The translations under genes and the position numbers were made by a program. Source: Diploscapter coronatus (Eukaryota > Nematoda > Chromadorea > Rhabditida > Rhabditidae). From it: 64,000 nucleotides of DNA. Positions 10,901 through 23,716 of the stretch are shown one piece after another. The notes below the pieces were generated by a model, which ran no database searches, was not told the origin of the DNA, and worked only from the letters and a program-made list of their open reading frames with translations. Where the stretch lies: contig OZ038423.1 of the NCBI GenBank assembly GCA_964036155.1, forward strand, positions 61,023,249 to 61,087,248, written 5' to 3'. How positions within the stretch are numbered: position 1 is the stretch's first letter; each line of letters starts with the position of its first letter.

Positions 10901-13900
10901 TGGATTTGCCGCCCAAGTCTTTTAGTCATAGTATAAGGAATCTGAGCCTCTAATTACCGCCACAATGAAAAGACATGTTATTTAGGGAGGGATATATGAC
11001 AGGTCAAAAGCTGACTCGTGTAATCCGGATTAAATATCTCATGGTTTATCCAGTAAAATTGAAAATTCACGTATATCAGGCTGTTTTCTTGGGCTACGCT
11101 AAAGCCTTGCATTATGTATCTTATGAAATACCGAAAAATCATAATGGAATTTTGCCCTAAATTATAAAATTGAAAAATTGAAGCCCATCCTCAAATGGAA
11201 ATAAAATTAAGGTTCGTAAGTTTAGAATTTCAATTCTATATTTTACATTGGTATTGCTCAAAATCATCACGGCAAGATGTGTTATTCCAGAATTTGCGGT
11301 ATTCTCCACTAATTAACTCCAGGTCAAAAGCTTACCTAGTCTCTAATATCACAAATCCACCTTAATCCGGATATAATGAACCCCCAGAATTAGCCTACCT
11401 TACAGCCAACTAAAAATAGAAAGCCATGGACTTCCATTTTGAGTTTCTAATTAAAGGGTCCTTTACTTTAGGTTTTAGTCAATGTAGAATCACATACAGT
11501 CCCTTGTTTATGATGTACGAAGGACTAACTCGTCGACCTCATAAATCAAGCCCTCTCGGCTCTAAAATTTCCTCTCGAAGAGAGATTTTGCGAAGATAAG
11601 AATTCCTCTCTTCTGTCGTTCAAGGGGATAAGTATGTGGCGCCAAATTTATGAGTGATTCAGTCGGAATTGACAAGACGGGGTTATTGATATACTCTACG
11701 AAACTAGCCTTATCTAATGGATAAAGATAGGGATATTTTATCAGTAAAAATCCACTTTTATTCGCTCAAAATTCATAGAAATAAAACCTAAAAAATGAAG
11801 TTGATCTTCACAAAAATTCGAAATTTCTTTAAAAATATCATCTCTTTACTAACTTCTAATCCAATCAACTCAATCACCGAAATCATCCCCTATTCTCCCA
11901 TGATTAATGCATCCCCATCATAATGCCTTCTTTGTCAAAGGAGTCGCCGCTAGGTGAATTTTATAGCCCCCCCTGTCTTTATTCTTATCTCTTCGCCTAC
12001 CGCACATTAGCAACTTGGTACGGTCGATTGGAAAACGGCTAGAATAAAGCGGTTAATGACCCTGCATGGAATGGAACTTAGTGGATGACATAAGGAGGAT
12101 TTTTGAGATCTTATTATACAGGTTTTAGTTATATACGAAGTTCATAATATCAAAAATTTAGAAAAAAAATCCCTAGATTTTAAAATTGAGATTTCCAAAA
12201 TCTTGTTAGATCTCAGAATAAACCCAATAATCGTTCATTACGGATTCATTTCCTTCATTTTTGCCTATAGTTATGCTAATGAAGGCCAAACATTTGCCTT
12301 CATCTATGTCTATCGCTGACGGTTTTGTCGCGAAATTAATGTTCGTGCCGACAAAAACCGATGAATACAATGGGAGAAAATGAGAAGAAAAGACGAAATT
12401 AGGTGAGATTTCACCAGATGGTACTGTAATGGTTTATTATCACTACAGTAATCTCTTTTCCCGATTTTATAATTTTGTGCGCAAATCAGACTTGAATTAA
12501 TATAGGTGAAAATAAGTCGAAGTTATCATTTTGTTGAAACCTAAAGAGACAGGTTTCAGGAAAGTCCTAAATTTTTCAATAATAATCCTCAGAATTGAAA
12601 ATTTCAAATTTTTGAGATATTGTATATTTTCAGAAAAGTTATTCTTTATCGTATCCTTATTCAATCGAAAGCTTTTCATTTACCCAAAGTCCAGCTCCAG
12701 CTGAGTAAAGACAGTACCAATCGCCCGCTTACCTAACAAAGCTCTCTCCCTTTGGCAGGTGACAAATGAGCCATTCAGCCTGCTCGCTCATAATTAACCT
12801 CAACACATTTGACCCCTGCTCATTTTTGGACATCAAATCAAGCAAACAGAGCTGTGTGAGGTGAACCTCGAATTAACCTATTCAAAGAATAGGTATTAGG
12901 TAATTGGTCAAAACAAAAAGGATACACAAATAATGCTTTTATGGAATTTTTGGATAAAATCTACAGAAAAACGTCATTTTTGATGCAAATTTTGCAACAT
13001 TTCCTTGCATCTTTCAGGAAAATGAAATTTTCGACTTTTCTAATTGAAAACTTGGACAATTTTAATGGAGTTTATCCCCGTCCTCATAATATGCGTATTT
13101 AATGGATACCGCCGACGATTATTGGAGTTCTCCTAAGAGCGAATAAATAATGCGGTGGTGACACTGAATATAACAGCCGGTTTTGGATTTTCTATCTCTA
13201 GACTATATCGATTTCCCAATACTATTTCTCAGAGTCAAAGAAAATTTCTTGTATTTGTCACCAGAAGGCTCAAAATTGTAGTCTTTAGAAAGACTAAAAG
13301 ATGTTTAGAGATAAAAAGTGAGGAATAGTGTGGATTTTCGAGAGACGAAAAGATATCCTTTGTTTATCCGAACCGTTCCGAACAAAAGAATCGTTGTAAA
13401 CATAGAACAGACATGGTTTACTCTGCGTCTTTACCCATATATCTTACCATACAAAGGCATTTTATGGCATTTTTGGGAATAGGCGGAAAAAATAGAAAAA
13501 TCGAATTTCTAGAAGAAAGAATTTGATTTCCCCTCAAAAATGTACTTTGAAGTCCCCCTAAAATGAGCAATTTTACTTTTCTAAAACCAATTCATTTTGC
13601 ATAATGGCATTTCTAACGAGAATCAGAATTATAGATAGATTCTCTCCGCCGAAGGCCAGCCGGCTTTCAAAAACTACTTTCTGTTTCTCTCTCAAAATCC
13701 AGTGATATTTCGCCAAATGACAATGAATACATAAAAAGTTAGATGGAGAGTAAGCGAGAAGTAGCTATTCTTCGTCTCTTAGCCGTTTTCTTGTAAATTT
13801 CAAGGTGAATTTGAGAACCGATGATTTAGTATTCATTTTTAGGAGTTGAGAGAAAATTCAATTGTTCATTTTTTCAAAATCTGAATTTATCATATGCTAT

Positions 13901-16900
13901 AGAGCGTAGAAAAATAAATCGTTTTTGATGACGCTGCACAGCAAACCTGACAGGAAAAAATTATTTAAAAGAATTTGCATGAAAATTCCCTAAAACCATA
14001 AATTTCTCCCTTTCCGATTTCAAGATTTCAAGGTGAGGTCTCTATTCTCAATGATTTAGTGTGCAAATAATTTCCGAAGACGGCACTCTGCGTATTTCAT
14101 GCTCGGTCACTAAAATCACTCGTAAATCTTCGCATTAGAGCACGAAATACGCGTCGAGGCTAATTACACCTCGAAAAACGCCTGCTGTATGAAGAAAATC
14201 AAGATGTCAGAACGAATCATAATTTTCGACTCATAGATTTTTAAATGAATTTAGATTTCAAGGAGAGTTTAGAGATCCCCTAAAGATTAGAAATCTCCCT
14301 TTTCTAATTTTTTTTTTCAGAAAAGTTTATTTTTATGGGATTTTCCGAATCTTCTAAATCTCCTAAATTTTCTCATTATGCCCAAAAATGAGCCTTCGGA
14401 ATAACGTAAATGGTGCGTTAATTCGTTATTCTCCTTGTAACTTTTTCAATTCAACCGTTTTTTTGCAAAAAAAAAAAAGTGCAAAATGTCCAAAACAATA
14501 TCACTTGACTATGAATGACGACTTTTTATTCATTTCACATTAGTAGAATGACCTTGGCCTACTAATTTTGTCGAAAAGTCCCTTGACTAAAAATGAATTT
14601 CTTGAGATTTCATATATTCCAGCCGAGATGCTATTTCTATCTTTTAACATGGGTTAGAGAAAAGGGATTTAGAGATTTAGGCAGTCAGAGAAAGCTCATC
14701 TTCCAGTGTTCAAGGAGAAGCTCATAAAAGGAATGCTTTCTTTTCTTGTTTCTTTCACATGCCCATGTTATTTCTCTTCTTTCTCTATCTTCTTCTTTCT
14801 AGAAATTTAATGCTATTTCTCATTTTATTTCTTATTTCTCTCATTTTCCATACTATTTCTCCGGCTTCCTTCGTGGTCTCTCATTTCGTTCATTTCCTTC
14901 CAAATGAACGTTGCTCGAATTCCTCAAGATTTAGCTAGAAAGAGTAAAATTACTCAAGCCCACTGAATCGTAAGAAATCACACATGTTCAAAAGACGAAA
15001 TTGCAGCAGATATGGGAAATCTGCTCAAAGGCTAAATCTTAGTAGGGAATAGTAAAACCTAACATGCAAAGACTAAATTTTATATCGAAGTCGTATCAAA
15101 CTTAAACTTATAAAATATCTTTGAACCAAGAATTTAGGGCCAATTTAATTCTCGAAATTTTCCAAATTGAAATTTCATACCATTTTGAAACATTCATCAA
15201 TCAACTTTTCCTGTCAAAAGTTTAACTTAGTTCCAGTACTGGGATAGCTTTTTGTACAAAAATATAGCACGTAATCTAAGTTATCCCAATACCCAGATAA
15301 ACTCTAAAAATGCCGATAAAAACTTAGCCCCCTGTCGTATATCATGTCTTTCCCTTTCATTATCGACCTTTCATTCTTCTTTTTTACCCGTCTTGTTTTA
15401 TTTATCATCATGGTCAGATATTGTTGTGCAAACATATCTGGGTCCCTGTGGGAGAGAAAACAATAAAAATGATAAAATTGATAACAGTAGATAAAAAGAG
15501 GCTCCTGTTCTTTTTTAATCTGACCGACACAGAAATCAAAACGGATTTTTGCGCAAAAATGTTAAAAATCTCCGAAATTTCATTTTTTTCTGTGGATTTT
15601 TAGGACTAAAAAGCGTTCAGCATAATATTTCCTGTTTCAAAGCATAAGCTTTTGTGTAATTCTTTAAACTTATAAAAATCAAGTTTTTTATGTCAAATTT
15701 CATTGAAAGCCACTAAAAATCTTTCCAAAGCGTTTTTATCGCTGAAAAAATCTCGATTTACCAAACCATGTGCAGTTTTTCTGTACTGAATCACCGAAAT
15801 ACTGACTTCAAATGAGAGCGAGATTTAGATGTTTCTCCTGATAAAATTCAGTTCTTCTCATTTTCTCCCCCTAGAAAAACTAATTCTCTCAAGAAAGTAA
15901 GAATTGCATGTCATTTTTCTTCATTTTCGATGCAAAAGTAATTCATCATTTTTCTTGCTCAAGAAGTATTTGACATTAAAGCTCCTTTTCCTTATCCCAA
16001 GTGCGTAAAACGTGCCCAAACGCTAATCCAGCTAATATCGAAGGTTTATGCAAGTATCCAAGAAAATTAGCCAAATCTAAAGTCCATTTTAGGAAATTGC
16101 CACCATATCGAAATTAGAATCTTCCAAAATTCCCCATAAATGAAGAAATTTTTCAAATTTCCAGGCTCATTTTACTTTTTACCGCTTTAAATAGCCTGAA
16201 AACCGGAGCTTTATTCAATTATTTTGCCGCAAGTTGGGCTGGAAAATGAACTGGCCATTTAGAGCTCGAAGAAAAAAGATAATGACTTTTCCTACCGAGA
16301 AAACAGCGATTATTTCAGTTTCAAATTTACAATGTCGTATTTGGTCGGCTTTAATTTACTAGGTTTTAACACAGGTATGGATTTTTTCGCCATAAAGGGT
16401 CGTTTTCTTGCGTCATATTTATCCAAGTTTGCACCGGAAAAGTGGCCTATCAGAGTCAAATCCCTCTACTTGAGTAGGGAAAACATAGCGGGGATATATG
16501 AAATCTCGGATATCCAAATATATCCTAGCCTGTTTTCTCGGTCTATGCTTTACAATGGAGCTAGAAAGACGAGGAATGACACCTACTTTTGTCCACACTA
16601 AGCATGTGTTGCGCAATAGTAAGGTGTGAAGTTAGTGATCGAAAAAGAAGCAGAGAAAGTAGAGATAAAAGAAAAGTAAGAGAGTAAAAAGAGCAAAAGT
16701 GCAACGTAGTTTATCAACGAGCCTGACTAAATTAATCACACAATGTCTTCATTTTCATCCTGGAGGTGGGGAAATAAATCTTTATCCGGAACTTTCGTAA
16801 ACCCCGAAAATTTGGGGTTATTTTGAAGAAAAAGATACGAAAAATTCCCAAATCTTTACCTCTCTTCAGAGAAAATCTAACCCCATCATATCTGAAAGAA

Positions 16901-19900
16901 ATCCAGTCTTTTTTCAAAAGTTGCAAAGTTCTAATATTTTGGTGCTATCCCTGTGGATTTCATATACTCGCTCGACAGATAAAGAGATACGACAAATCCC
17001 GTCCCTGCTCCCCGTATTTGTGAGGTTGATTTCTACTGACAGCTCTCGTCAAAAACAGATTTGGCCCTAATTTGGCAGTCAGATTGAGAGAAAAGAGGGG
17101 ATCAACTCAGATATACCATATCCGAAGATTATCTCTAAAATCTCGATTCCTTGCACAATATGGATACTTATCTATAGCTTGATTGGATAATAATTATATC
17201 ATGACTGGTTAGAAAATGCAAGAAACTTAGGGTGTATATAATGTTTCTTTAAATCAGTTAGTGAATTCAGATATACCATATTTGGAGTCTTTCGTTACTA
17301 AAATGGGCAAAAGATCGTGAAATTTACCGCAAAAATTGAATCTTCTGAATTTAAAAAAAAAGATTAGCCCAAAAAAATCTAAATTTTCTAGAATATTTTA
17401 TCAACAAGTCCCCCTTATCTTCATTTTAATAACTTGCTCCCCAAAGTGTACACGCCCTGACACGTACCTAGAGTATCCAGAAGATACAAATTTTCACACA
17501 TTCGCTTCTCTTCTTTTTCTCCTCTCATTTTCCATACTATTTCTACTTCGCTCTTTATTCCCACAATTCTACCTCATTTGTCCGATATCCGAGGCTATCC
17601 TAGAGCTCCCTAATCCCTATAGGAGAAATATCGTGGAAAAATAAGAGAAAAAGAAATAGTAAGGGAATTTTAGAGAATGAAGAAGAAAATGACCAAAAAA
17701 GTAATTTCTCACTTACTCTTCTAGGTGATAGAGTCAGTTTCTCAGTCTAAAAGTCTGCTATTTTCACAAGTAATTATTTGCAACAACAAAATATCGCAAA
17801 ATAGTGCTAATCTTGGCGCTAGCGGCTATTTTAGATAACAAAAATGATTTTAAAAAATTAAATTACTTTGAAAATCCAGAATTTATGCAAAATTCCAAAT
17901 TTCTTGCCCTAGCTGTTTACCAGAGCCAAATTGCCATCTCAGATCCAACGATAAAGCCCCATCTTAACAATTCTATTTCCTGCGCCTTATTAATTTCTGG
18001 CGGTTTCCTGTTTATTTGAGTTGCAGTCTTTGAAGTCGCCCCTAGAAAAGAGAAATAGTATGGCAATTTGAGAGGAAGTTAGGCAGTGGAAGAAATTAGA
18101 ATAAGAAACAGTCTAAGCTTTATCGCAAATAATATTTCTCACTTTCTCTTCTCTCCAAATCCTATACTATTTCTTATCCTCTATCTTTTGTTCTCACTCA
18201 AGTTAAGGCTATTTTCTGCCAACCGTTTATTTCACAACAAAGAGTGGGTACTTTTGGGCCACACTACTAGAGGGAAAAGAATAAACAAAAATTTTACCCC
18301 CGGAAAAGTTTCAAGTATCAGGCCAAAGACAATAAGAAACCATATCCAAATACGGCTTACACCATGTCAAGAACCACTCCACCAATAGGATAATACCACT
18401 CGAAAAGAGCCACTAACTTTTGGTATGTGTACCAAAAAAATTTGGATCGGAAAACTAGGCACCAAAATTTTGGATTATTGAATAGAAATGTCAAATATCT
18501 TCGTTTTCAATTATCGAAAATCAAGTATTCTTTTCTCCTAACCAAAATCCCCCATTCTTGGCCCAGATTTTGCAAATTCAATTACCTTGTCCAAACATTT
18601 TTTTGCAATTCGTAAAATCATGTCAACTCTGGTGCTCTATTTTTCAAATTGGCTCCTATTTTACCCCTGAGATTGGGCCTTATTTGGTATGTATAGTGGT
18701 TGTTTCTTTCCTGTGTCAAGCTCGTGCAATTTGATATTAGTTGTAGTCGAAAGAGAACAAAAAGAGTAAATGTGCTCGTTTTACAGCTGTAATTTCCGAA
18801 AACAGCGTTGCAGGTAATGTTTGTCTAACATTCCGTATTTCCGGATAGCATGTTTTATGGGCCACGCACGCTTTCACAAGCAATTAGCTAGGGACGCAGG
18901 TCAACATGACAACAAGGCGAAGAGATAACCAGAGGCAGGGGGATAAAATTTATCCTAGTCTATTTTCCTTGTCCATTCTTAATCATAGAATATTCAGTTC
19001 ATTTATTACAACAAGAGACTTGAGCTATAGTAAATCCCCTCCGAAGATATGAATCAGACGGTTCATTAACGCGCGAAATACGGAGTGAACGAGAGTGATT
19101 AGACCGGGATTTACAAGGAATACGAGAAGATAATGAAGGCAGATAAAGATAATCCTTGAGTGAAGCTGTCAACAAGAGATGAGATAATTAGGAGAGGGTT
19201 TGAGAAAAACGAGAAATCTTCTTCCACTATACTATTTCTCACCTGATAAAGCATGGAAAAATCAAGACGTCTAGGATAATTTTTTGAAATGATTTTTGCA
19301 AAATTCTCTACTTTTCCCATTAATTTCGGAACGCCCCGAGCACTTTCTTGCCATGGATTTTGGGCGATTAGTCTAAGTGGCTAAGTGGTTTGGCTTTCGC
19401 ATCGCAAATGGTCAGTCAGAGTCAGTGAGAGTAAGTATATCCTCGGTTCAAGTCTCATTACTTTGCATCTTTTTGTCTAAATTCTCTCACGCCTCGAGAC
19501 TCAATATTCTAATGAATGCAAATGGTCCGAGGAAAACGCTCTCTATAAAAGGAATTTCGAAATTCCTCACCCTATGACAAAAGGTACAATTTCGAAACCA
19601 TCTGAGGTTCAAAAATTCTCACGCTATGGTAAGACATAGACCCAAAACAGGCTGATATCTCCGAATTATTCTTTTACCTCTACCCCCTTTGTTTTCCATT
19701 GACTAATGACCATTGTATGGTGTTGGATAGAAAAAGGCGAAACATAGAAAATCTGCCTCCTTTTATCGCATTTTCGCACTTTTTCTTTGACTTTTTTCTT
19801 TCCTTCTTCCATTTTCAATTATCTCTAATTCGGACTGTTTCAAGTCAAAGAAGTGAGTTTTTCGATGAAATCTCAAAGGCGATTTGCCGACAAACAGAAC

Positions 19901-22900
19901 AAAATCGTTGTGCACAGCTGCGTCGAAATTCACGACGAAATTAAATACAGTATCCCAAAAATTCGAGAAAAGTATTATCAAATATACCATTTTTGGTAAA
20001 AAAAATAGCTCTTTACCAAAAAATGAAAGAAATCCAGAAAAAGCCTTGAAGTACCGAAAATGGGTACTTGACACCTCTTTATACCATTTCCTGTTACCAT
20101 TACCATATTCGTTAGTACCATCCCTGATTTACAACCCTCTTCAAAACTCCTCTTCATTCCCCCGAATATTTCCGCTTTTCACCCCGGGACTGTTCCATAT
20201 GGTCGCTGTCTCTCTCTCTGCAAATCTCATACTATTTCTCCTTCTTCTTTTTCCTTTTGTCTCTCAAAATCTCATACTATTTCCTTCTTCCCTATATCTT
20301 TTCGGAGCTGTCAGCTTGCATAATCCGCTACCAAATCATTCCAAAAACGAAATAGTATTCAAATTTTAGAGAGAAAAAGAGAAATATTACAGACAGACGG
20401 ATTTCTCTAATCTCTCTTCAAAATCCCGCGCTATTTCTTCGCTTTCTGCTTCTCCAGCTCATAAATCCGTCTGATATCTCGCTCAAAGCAACAGAGGTCT
20501 AGATTTCCTTTCACTTACTTCATTAATATAATTCATGGCTTTTTCTGAGTGCGGAAAAATAGCCCTCTTCGCATATGCTATGGAGAGGATGTATAAATCC
20601 AGGATATATGGAATCTCCTTTAGTCAAAAATTGAGAAAAATGAAGTTCCGACCTCAACATTTTTTTAGTCTGAATTTCGATTTTCAAAATTTAACTTTTC
20701 TATACCGAGTAAAAATCCACCTAATTAGGCGTCTATTTACAAGAATTTTTCAGCGCAAAATAAGCGGGCTCATTAATTTGCTCTCAAGAAGAAAACAGAA
20801 AATATCTTCGATCTTTTGAGATATAGCCGTTTTTTATCCATGCATATTTGAGATCCTCAGCACTTTTTCGCAGATATCAGAATCGGGACATAAATTATCC
20901 TAGCCTGTTTTAGAGAGCTATGTTTTAACATTGGGTGACTTTTTGACGACTTTGCAGAAATGATCCAGTTTTGCATTCTTGAATGAGCTCCAAATGAAGT
21001 GTGTGGAGAAGCTTCTTATAATCAACACTTGGGGTTTGAGAAGCAGAAAGAGAGAAATATCATGGGAAAATAAGAGGGAAAAGAAATAGAGAAAGAGAAG
21101 TACTATAGAAAAATGAGATAGAAAGATGCTCTCTCCATAAACATTTTCTCGCGCATTTACAATATTGCATCTCAAGCTCGCCTTTACATGCAAATCGAAT
21201 CATGTTATTGCTCAAGATATATTCAAGATGCTAATAGAAAAAAGTTGAAAGAACAAGATAACAAAAAGTAGAATGTTTTCAATTTTTTTTTGTTGTAAAA
21301 GTTATATCAGGAAAAAGTAAGTTTTATCGTCCTTCTCAAAAATTGTTATTTTTCTTGGCATAAAATATCTGTCTAGCAAAATATTTTGAAAAAAAACCAA
21401 TATTTTATCTCAACTCCTAATTAACTCGGACAAACCGTATGGCGCAGTCGGCAAACTCTTTGATCAATTCCCTACAAAACAAATCGCCATCTGACCTCAT
21501 CAAATCGTTCAACATTTCACTACTTTCGCCCATTTTTGAACCGGTTAAATTAAAGTACGCACTTTCGAGTGCGAAATTAGCCTTGTTGGTAAGTCATTAG
21601 ATTCATTAAGTTAACCAGTAGTGATCAAGTTGGACCTCTCTTCAAACTCGACTTTTGAAAAAAAATCAAAAGGTCAGAGAATTTCCAAATTTGGCAAAAA
21701 TCTAGTTTTCCCACCTAAAATTAGTCTAACAAGTCGGGCAATTACCCTCTAGACCATAGGGGACGCTCATTGTTACTAGTTTCGGGCAATTATTCCATAC
21801 CGAGATCGCTCAAGCAAGTGTTCTTTTTCATTAGATCCTAAGGCACTTGAACGGGATATTGTAATCCATTCGCATATATGGAAAAAGCGCATATCATCGC
21901 CATTTTGGTACCGGTTTCCCCTCGATTATGACCGATTTTTTACACATCGACTTTAGCCCCGATTGTGTTCCGTAAATTGTGCGATAATAGCCGTGAAACG
22001 TGTATCGTTATAGAGGGCGACCGAACTCGGGTAAACCCTAACTTTTCGAGGATATATCTGGATCCGATTCAGACAAAGATGGGTTTCTTATATCCGTTTC
22101 CCAGGGAATGAGGAATTTCATATATCCCCCGAATGATTATTTCCGCTAGAATGCGTATTAAACAGGCCATTTTTAGCCGGATACGATTTCAAAGTTTCAA
22201 AAGTTAGTACGATGTTATTTTTGGATAGAAAAAACTGCAATATCTCTAGCAGGTTTTTTCTCCTATCCTTTATCATATGATGGGGGATTATACAAAGGAA
22301 GTATGGAAATGCATTTTCTCATTTTCATTTTACGTTTACGTTTCATCTAGTCTAGTAGTAAAGAGCGCTATTACGGGTTTCACTCGATCCATTTTCTCTT
22401 CTAGCTCTCAAAACCCTATGCTATTTCGATTTTATTATCTCTTCTCTTTAATCCTAGGAGCAGTTATCTTTTGGAATTGCTATTTAGCAGAAGCACATGG
22501 AGGAGAAGCTCAAATTTAAACTCGGATAACAGACTTTGTTATTTTCATTGTTGTCTCGAAAAGATGACCGTTTATTCTTTCCTATCAAAAATTTCAACAA
22601 CAGACTTGTCATCTCTTAGCGTTCTTTCAAAAATTTGAGTCTATCGTTTGACCCAAATCATTCTTCGAAATCATAAGATGAACATTTTCAATTTCGTTTT
22701 TCCGTGTGTGCTAAACAGTAAAAGGTTCATGGGAAAGACCGTCGGGATTTGTGAGTTTTCTCGAATTTCCCGAATCGCTATGATAAAGCATAGGTGAATG
22801 GTCAGAAATACAGAGGAACGGCTCGAAATGGCTTGGCAAAATGTCATGAAAGTGAATGGCTTTTACACTGCGAAACCCGTCTCGGTCGAGTTTGTTTTGG

Positions 22901-23716
22901 CTCGTGAATTTACACAAATTTTCTAAGTGAAAGAAGCGGACGATTTTGAAAAATATTCTATCAGAGAAAAAGATTGGGGTATTTTACAAGTTCATAGAGT
23001 TTAAAGATGCCTAGATTTTTCAGCAAATTAATCGATTTGTCAACAAAATTCCTAGATATCTTTCCCTTTTGCCACCCAATGTCCTCAGTTACCATTGAAT
23101 TGGAATAAATAGGGTTCAAGGCTACCTTTCTCTCCTACCTATCAAAAATCCCTAACTCCTACTGTTATGCAAATATGCTGCCTAGCTCTTGAGCGCTAAA
23201 ACCTATCTAGGGTCAGCTAAGCCTGGATCTATAATCTATTCAAATTGTGGGTAAATCATGGTTTGATTATTACCAGCTCTCCTCTATTTCTACTTGAATA
23301 ACGAATGCTCATCATTTCTCGCCTATACAAGAGGGTCAACTATTGAATAGAAAACGCGCATGTCCCCAGAAAATTAGGAAAAATGCCTAATCTCCAATTA
23401 ATTAGAGTGAGAAAATAATTAATCGAAACAAAAATAATTGAAAAAGGATCTTGGAAAGTTCATCCATTTTGGGAGTGAAATAACATTGAAAACAATGAAA
23501 AGTGTATGAACTATCAAAATAATAAAAAATATATAAAACTGAAAATTCATAAAAAAAAAAGAGAAAAAGGGTAAACTTTCCAAAAATCCGAAGAAAAATT
23601 AAAAATTCGGCTCACAATGGGTTCGTTCGGTTCCAGTAGACGGTGTGCTCCACAGTCAATCCGCTGCAAACGTGGACCATCGCCAATCCGAGAAGCAGAT
23701 TAAAAACCAACGACAT
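7961..23716 (-). CDS. efn-4: Ephrin, predicted GPI-anchored (EFN-4-like)
   Basis: Cell-surface ligand for Eph-type receptors in cell guidance and epidermal closure. Nine minus-strand exons all join in phase (363 codons): 23716-23616, 10458-10344, 9996-9825, 9667-9573, 9311-9227, 9036-8903, 8787-8701, 8434-8242, 8067-7961. Exon 1 gives a signal peptide (MSLVFNLLLGLAMVHVCSG), then HTVYWNRTNPFF, the usual ephrin start. The receptor-binding fold follows, with four conserved Cys (FVCPK, GDCLL, ILRCD, GLCESEN) and the typical ISTSxGSxEGL-like ITTSKGSPEGL, ending near residue 161. Residues 162-326 are a polar, Pro/Asp-rich stalk. The last exon ends in a hydrophobic tail (LAITSLLMLILTTIL), as for GPI attachment. 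The exon 8 donor (T|gttgaa) is weak; reading through gives a stop at 8237-8239 and no anchor. Assignment to efn-4 rather than another worm ephrin is inferred from the long stalk. Intron 1 is about 13.2 kb. Confidence 0.88.
13319..13353. repeat. Copy of the dispersed ATAGTGT/ACTATTTC repeat
   Basis: GAATAGTGTGGATTTTCG is followed by AGAGACGAAAAG. The 20-base string ATTTTCGAGAGACGAAAAGA (13334-13353) is identical to 43902-43921 inside a hairpin 30 kb away, so the two copies are related by descent. Confidence 0.7.
14090..14152. repeat. Short hairpin in ephrin intron 1
   Basis: GCGTATTTCATGCTC (14090-14104) faces its reverse complement GAGCACGAAATACGC (14138-14152) with one mismatch and a 33-base loop. 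The function is unknown. A related GCGAAATACGG occurs near 19075. Confidence 0.5.
14770..14865. repeat. Cluster of ACTATTTCT-type repeats
   Basis: Three degenerate units lie in a CT-rich tract: CCATGTTATTTCTC (about 14763), TTAATGCTATTTCTC (about 14807) and TTTTCCATACTATTTCTC (about 14842). They are roughly 35-45 bases apart. This is one of the places where the family looks tandem. Confidence 0.55.
17510..17680. repeat. Foldback copy of the ACTATTTCT family
   Basis: The plus-strand copy at 17521-17545 (TTCCATACTATTTCTAC in a CT-rich context) is matched by an inverted copy at 17644-17679 (AAGAAATAGTAAGGGAATTTTAG). The two arms can pair over about 40 bases with a loop near 100. Confidence 0.6.
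18045..18180. repeat. Foldback copy of the ACTATTTCT family
   Basis: GAGAAATAGTATGGCAATTT (from 18050) is the inverted partner of CCAAATCCTATACTATTTC (about 18155-18174). The arms are about 37 bases and imperfect; the loop is about 70. Its layout matches the element at 17510-17680, roughly 500 bases away. Confidence 0.6.
20215..20445. repeat. Four-copy cluster of the ACTATTTCT family
   Basis: Plus-oriented copies lie at about 20222-20241 (ATCTCATACTATTTCTCC), 20261-20290 (AATCTCATACTATTTCC) and 20412-20440 (AATCCCGCGCTATTTCTTC). An inverted copy lies at 20348-20380 (CGAAATAGTATTCAAATTTT). The first two share the string TCTCATACTATTTC and are 49 bases apart. Confidence 0.6.
21439..21588 (+). 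CDS. Candidate exon of an unrecognised nested gene
   Basis: ATG at 21439 opens 50 codons that run without a stop to a strong donor, TTG|GTAAGTC, at 21588. The predicted peptide starts MAQSANSLINSLQNKSPSD and continues with a mixed, protein-like composition (SFNISLLSPIFEPVKLKYAL), and the stretch is less AT-rich than its surroundings. I recognise no family and could not find a downstream partner exon in phase. It lies on the plus strand inside the minus-strand ephrin intron. It could instead be a conserved non-coding element or chance. Low confidence. Confidence 0.22.

Larger units (their letters stand above)
10459..23615. other. 13.2-kb first intron of the ephrin gene
   Basis: This intron separates the signal-peptide exon from the ephrin fold. 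All other introns of this gene are a few hundred bases. It shows many CT- or GA-rich tracts, at least a dozen copies of the ACTATTTCT repeat family, several hairpins (for example 14090-14152), and GC-richer islands (about 11.9-12.1, 12.7-12.9, 13.07-13.15 and 21.74-22.16 kb) that could be enhancers. The long reading frames inside it lack splice context or domain motifs and look like chance. One exon-like segment (21439-21588, plus strand) is listed separately. Confidence 0.7.

Noticed and set aside
12320..12360. Short inverted repeat CGGTTTTGTCG / CGACAAAAACCG
   Set aside because: An 11-12 bp stem with a bulge is expected by chance in a window of this size.
19367..19475. tRNA-like sequence: A-box-like TGGCTAAGTGG and B-box-like GGTTCAAGTC on the plus strand
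   Set aside because: The T-arm and acceptor stems do not pair and no proper anticodon arm forms. At most a tRNA relic or SINE head.
19884..20369. 161-codon open frame, plus strand, in the ephrin intron
   Set aside because: Low-complexity Leu/Ser/Phe/Pro product of CT-rich repeats, overlapping the ACTATTTCT cluster; no domain and no splice context.
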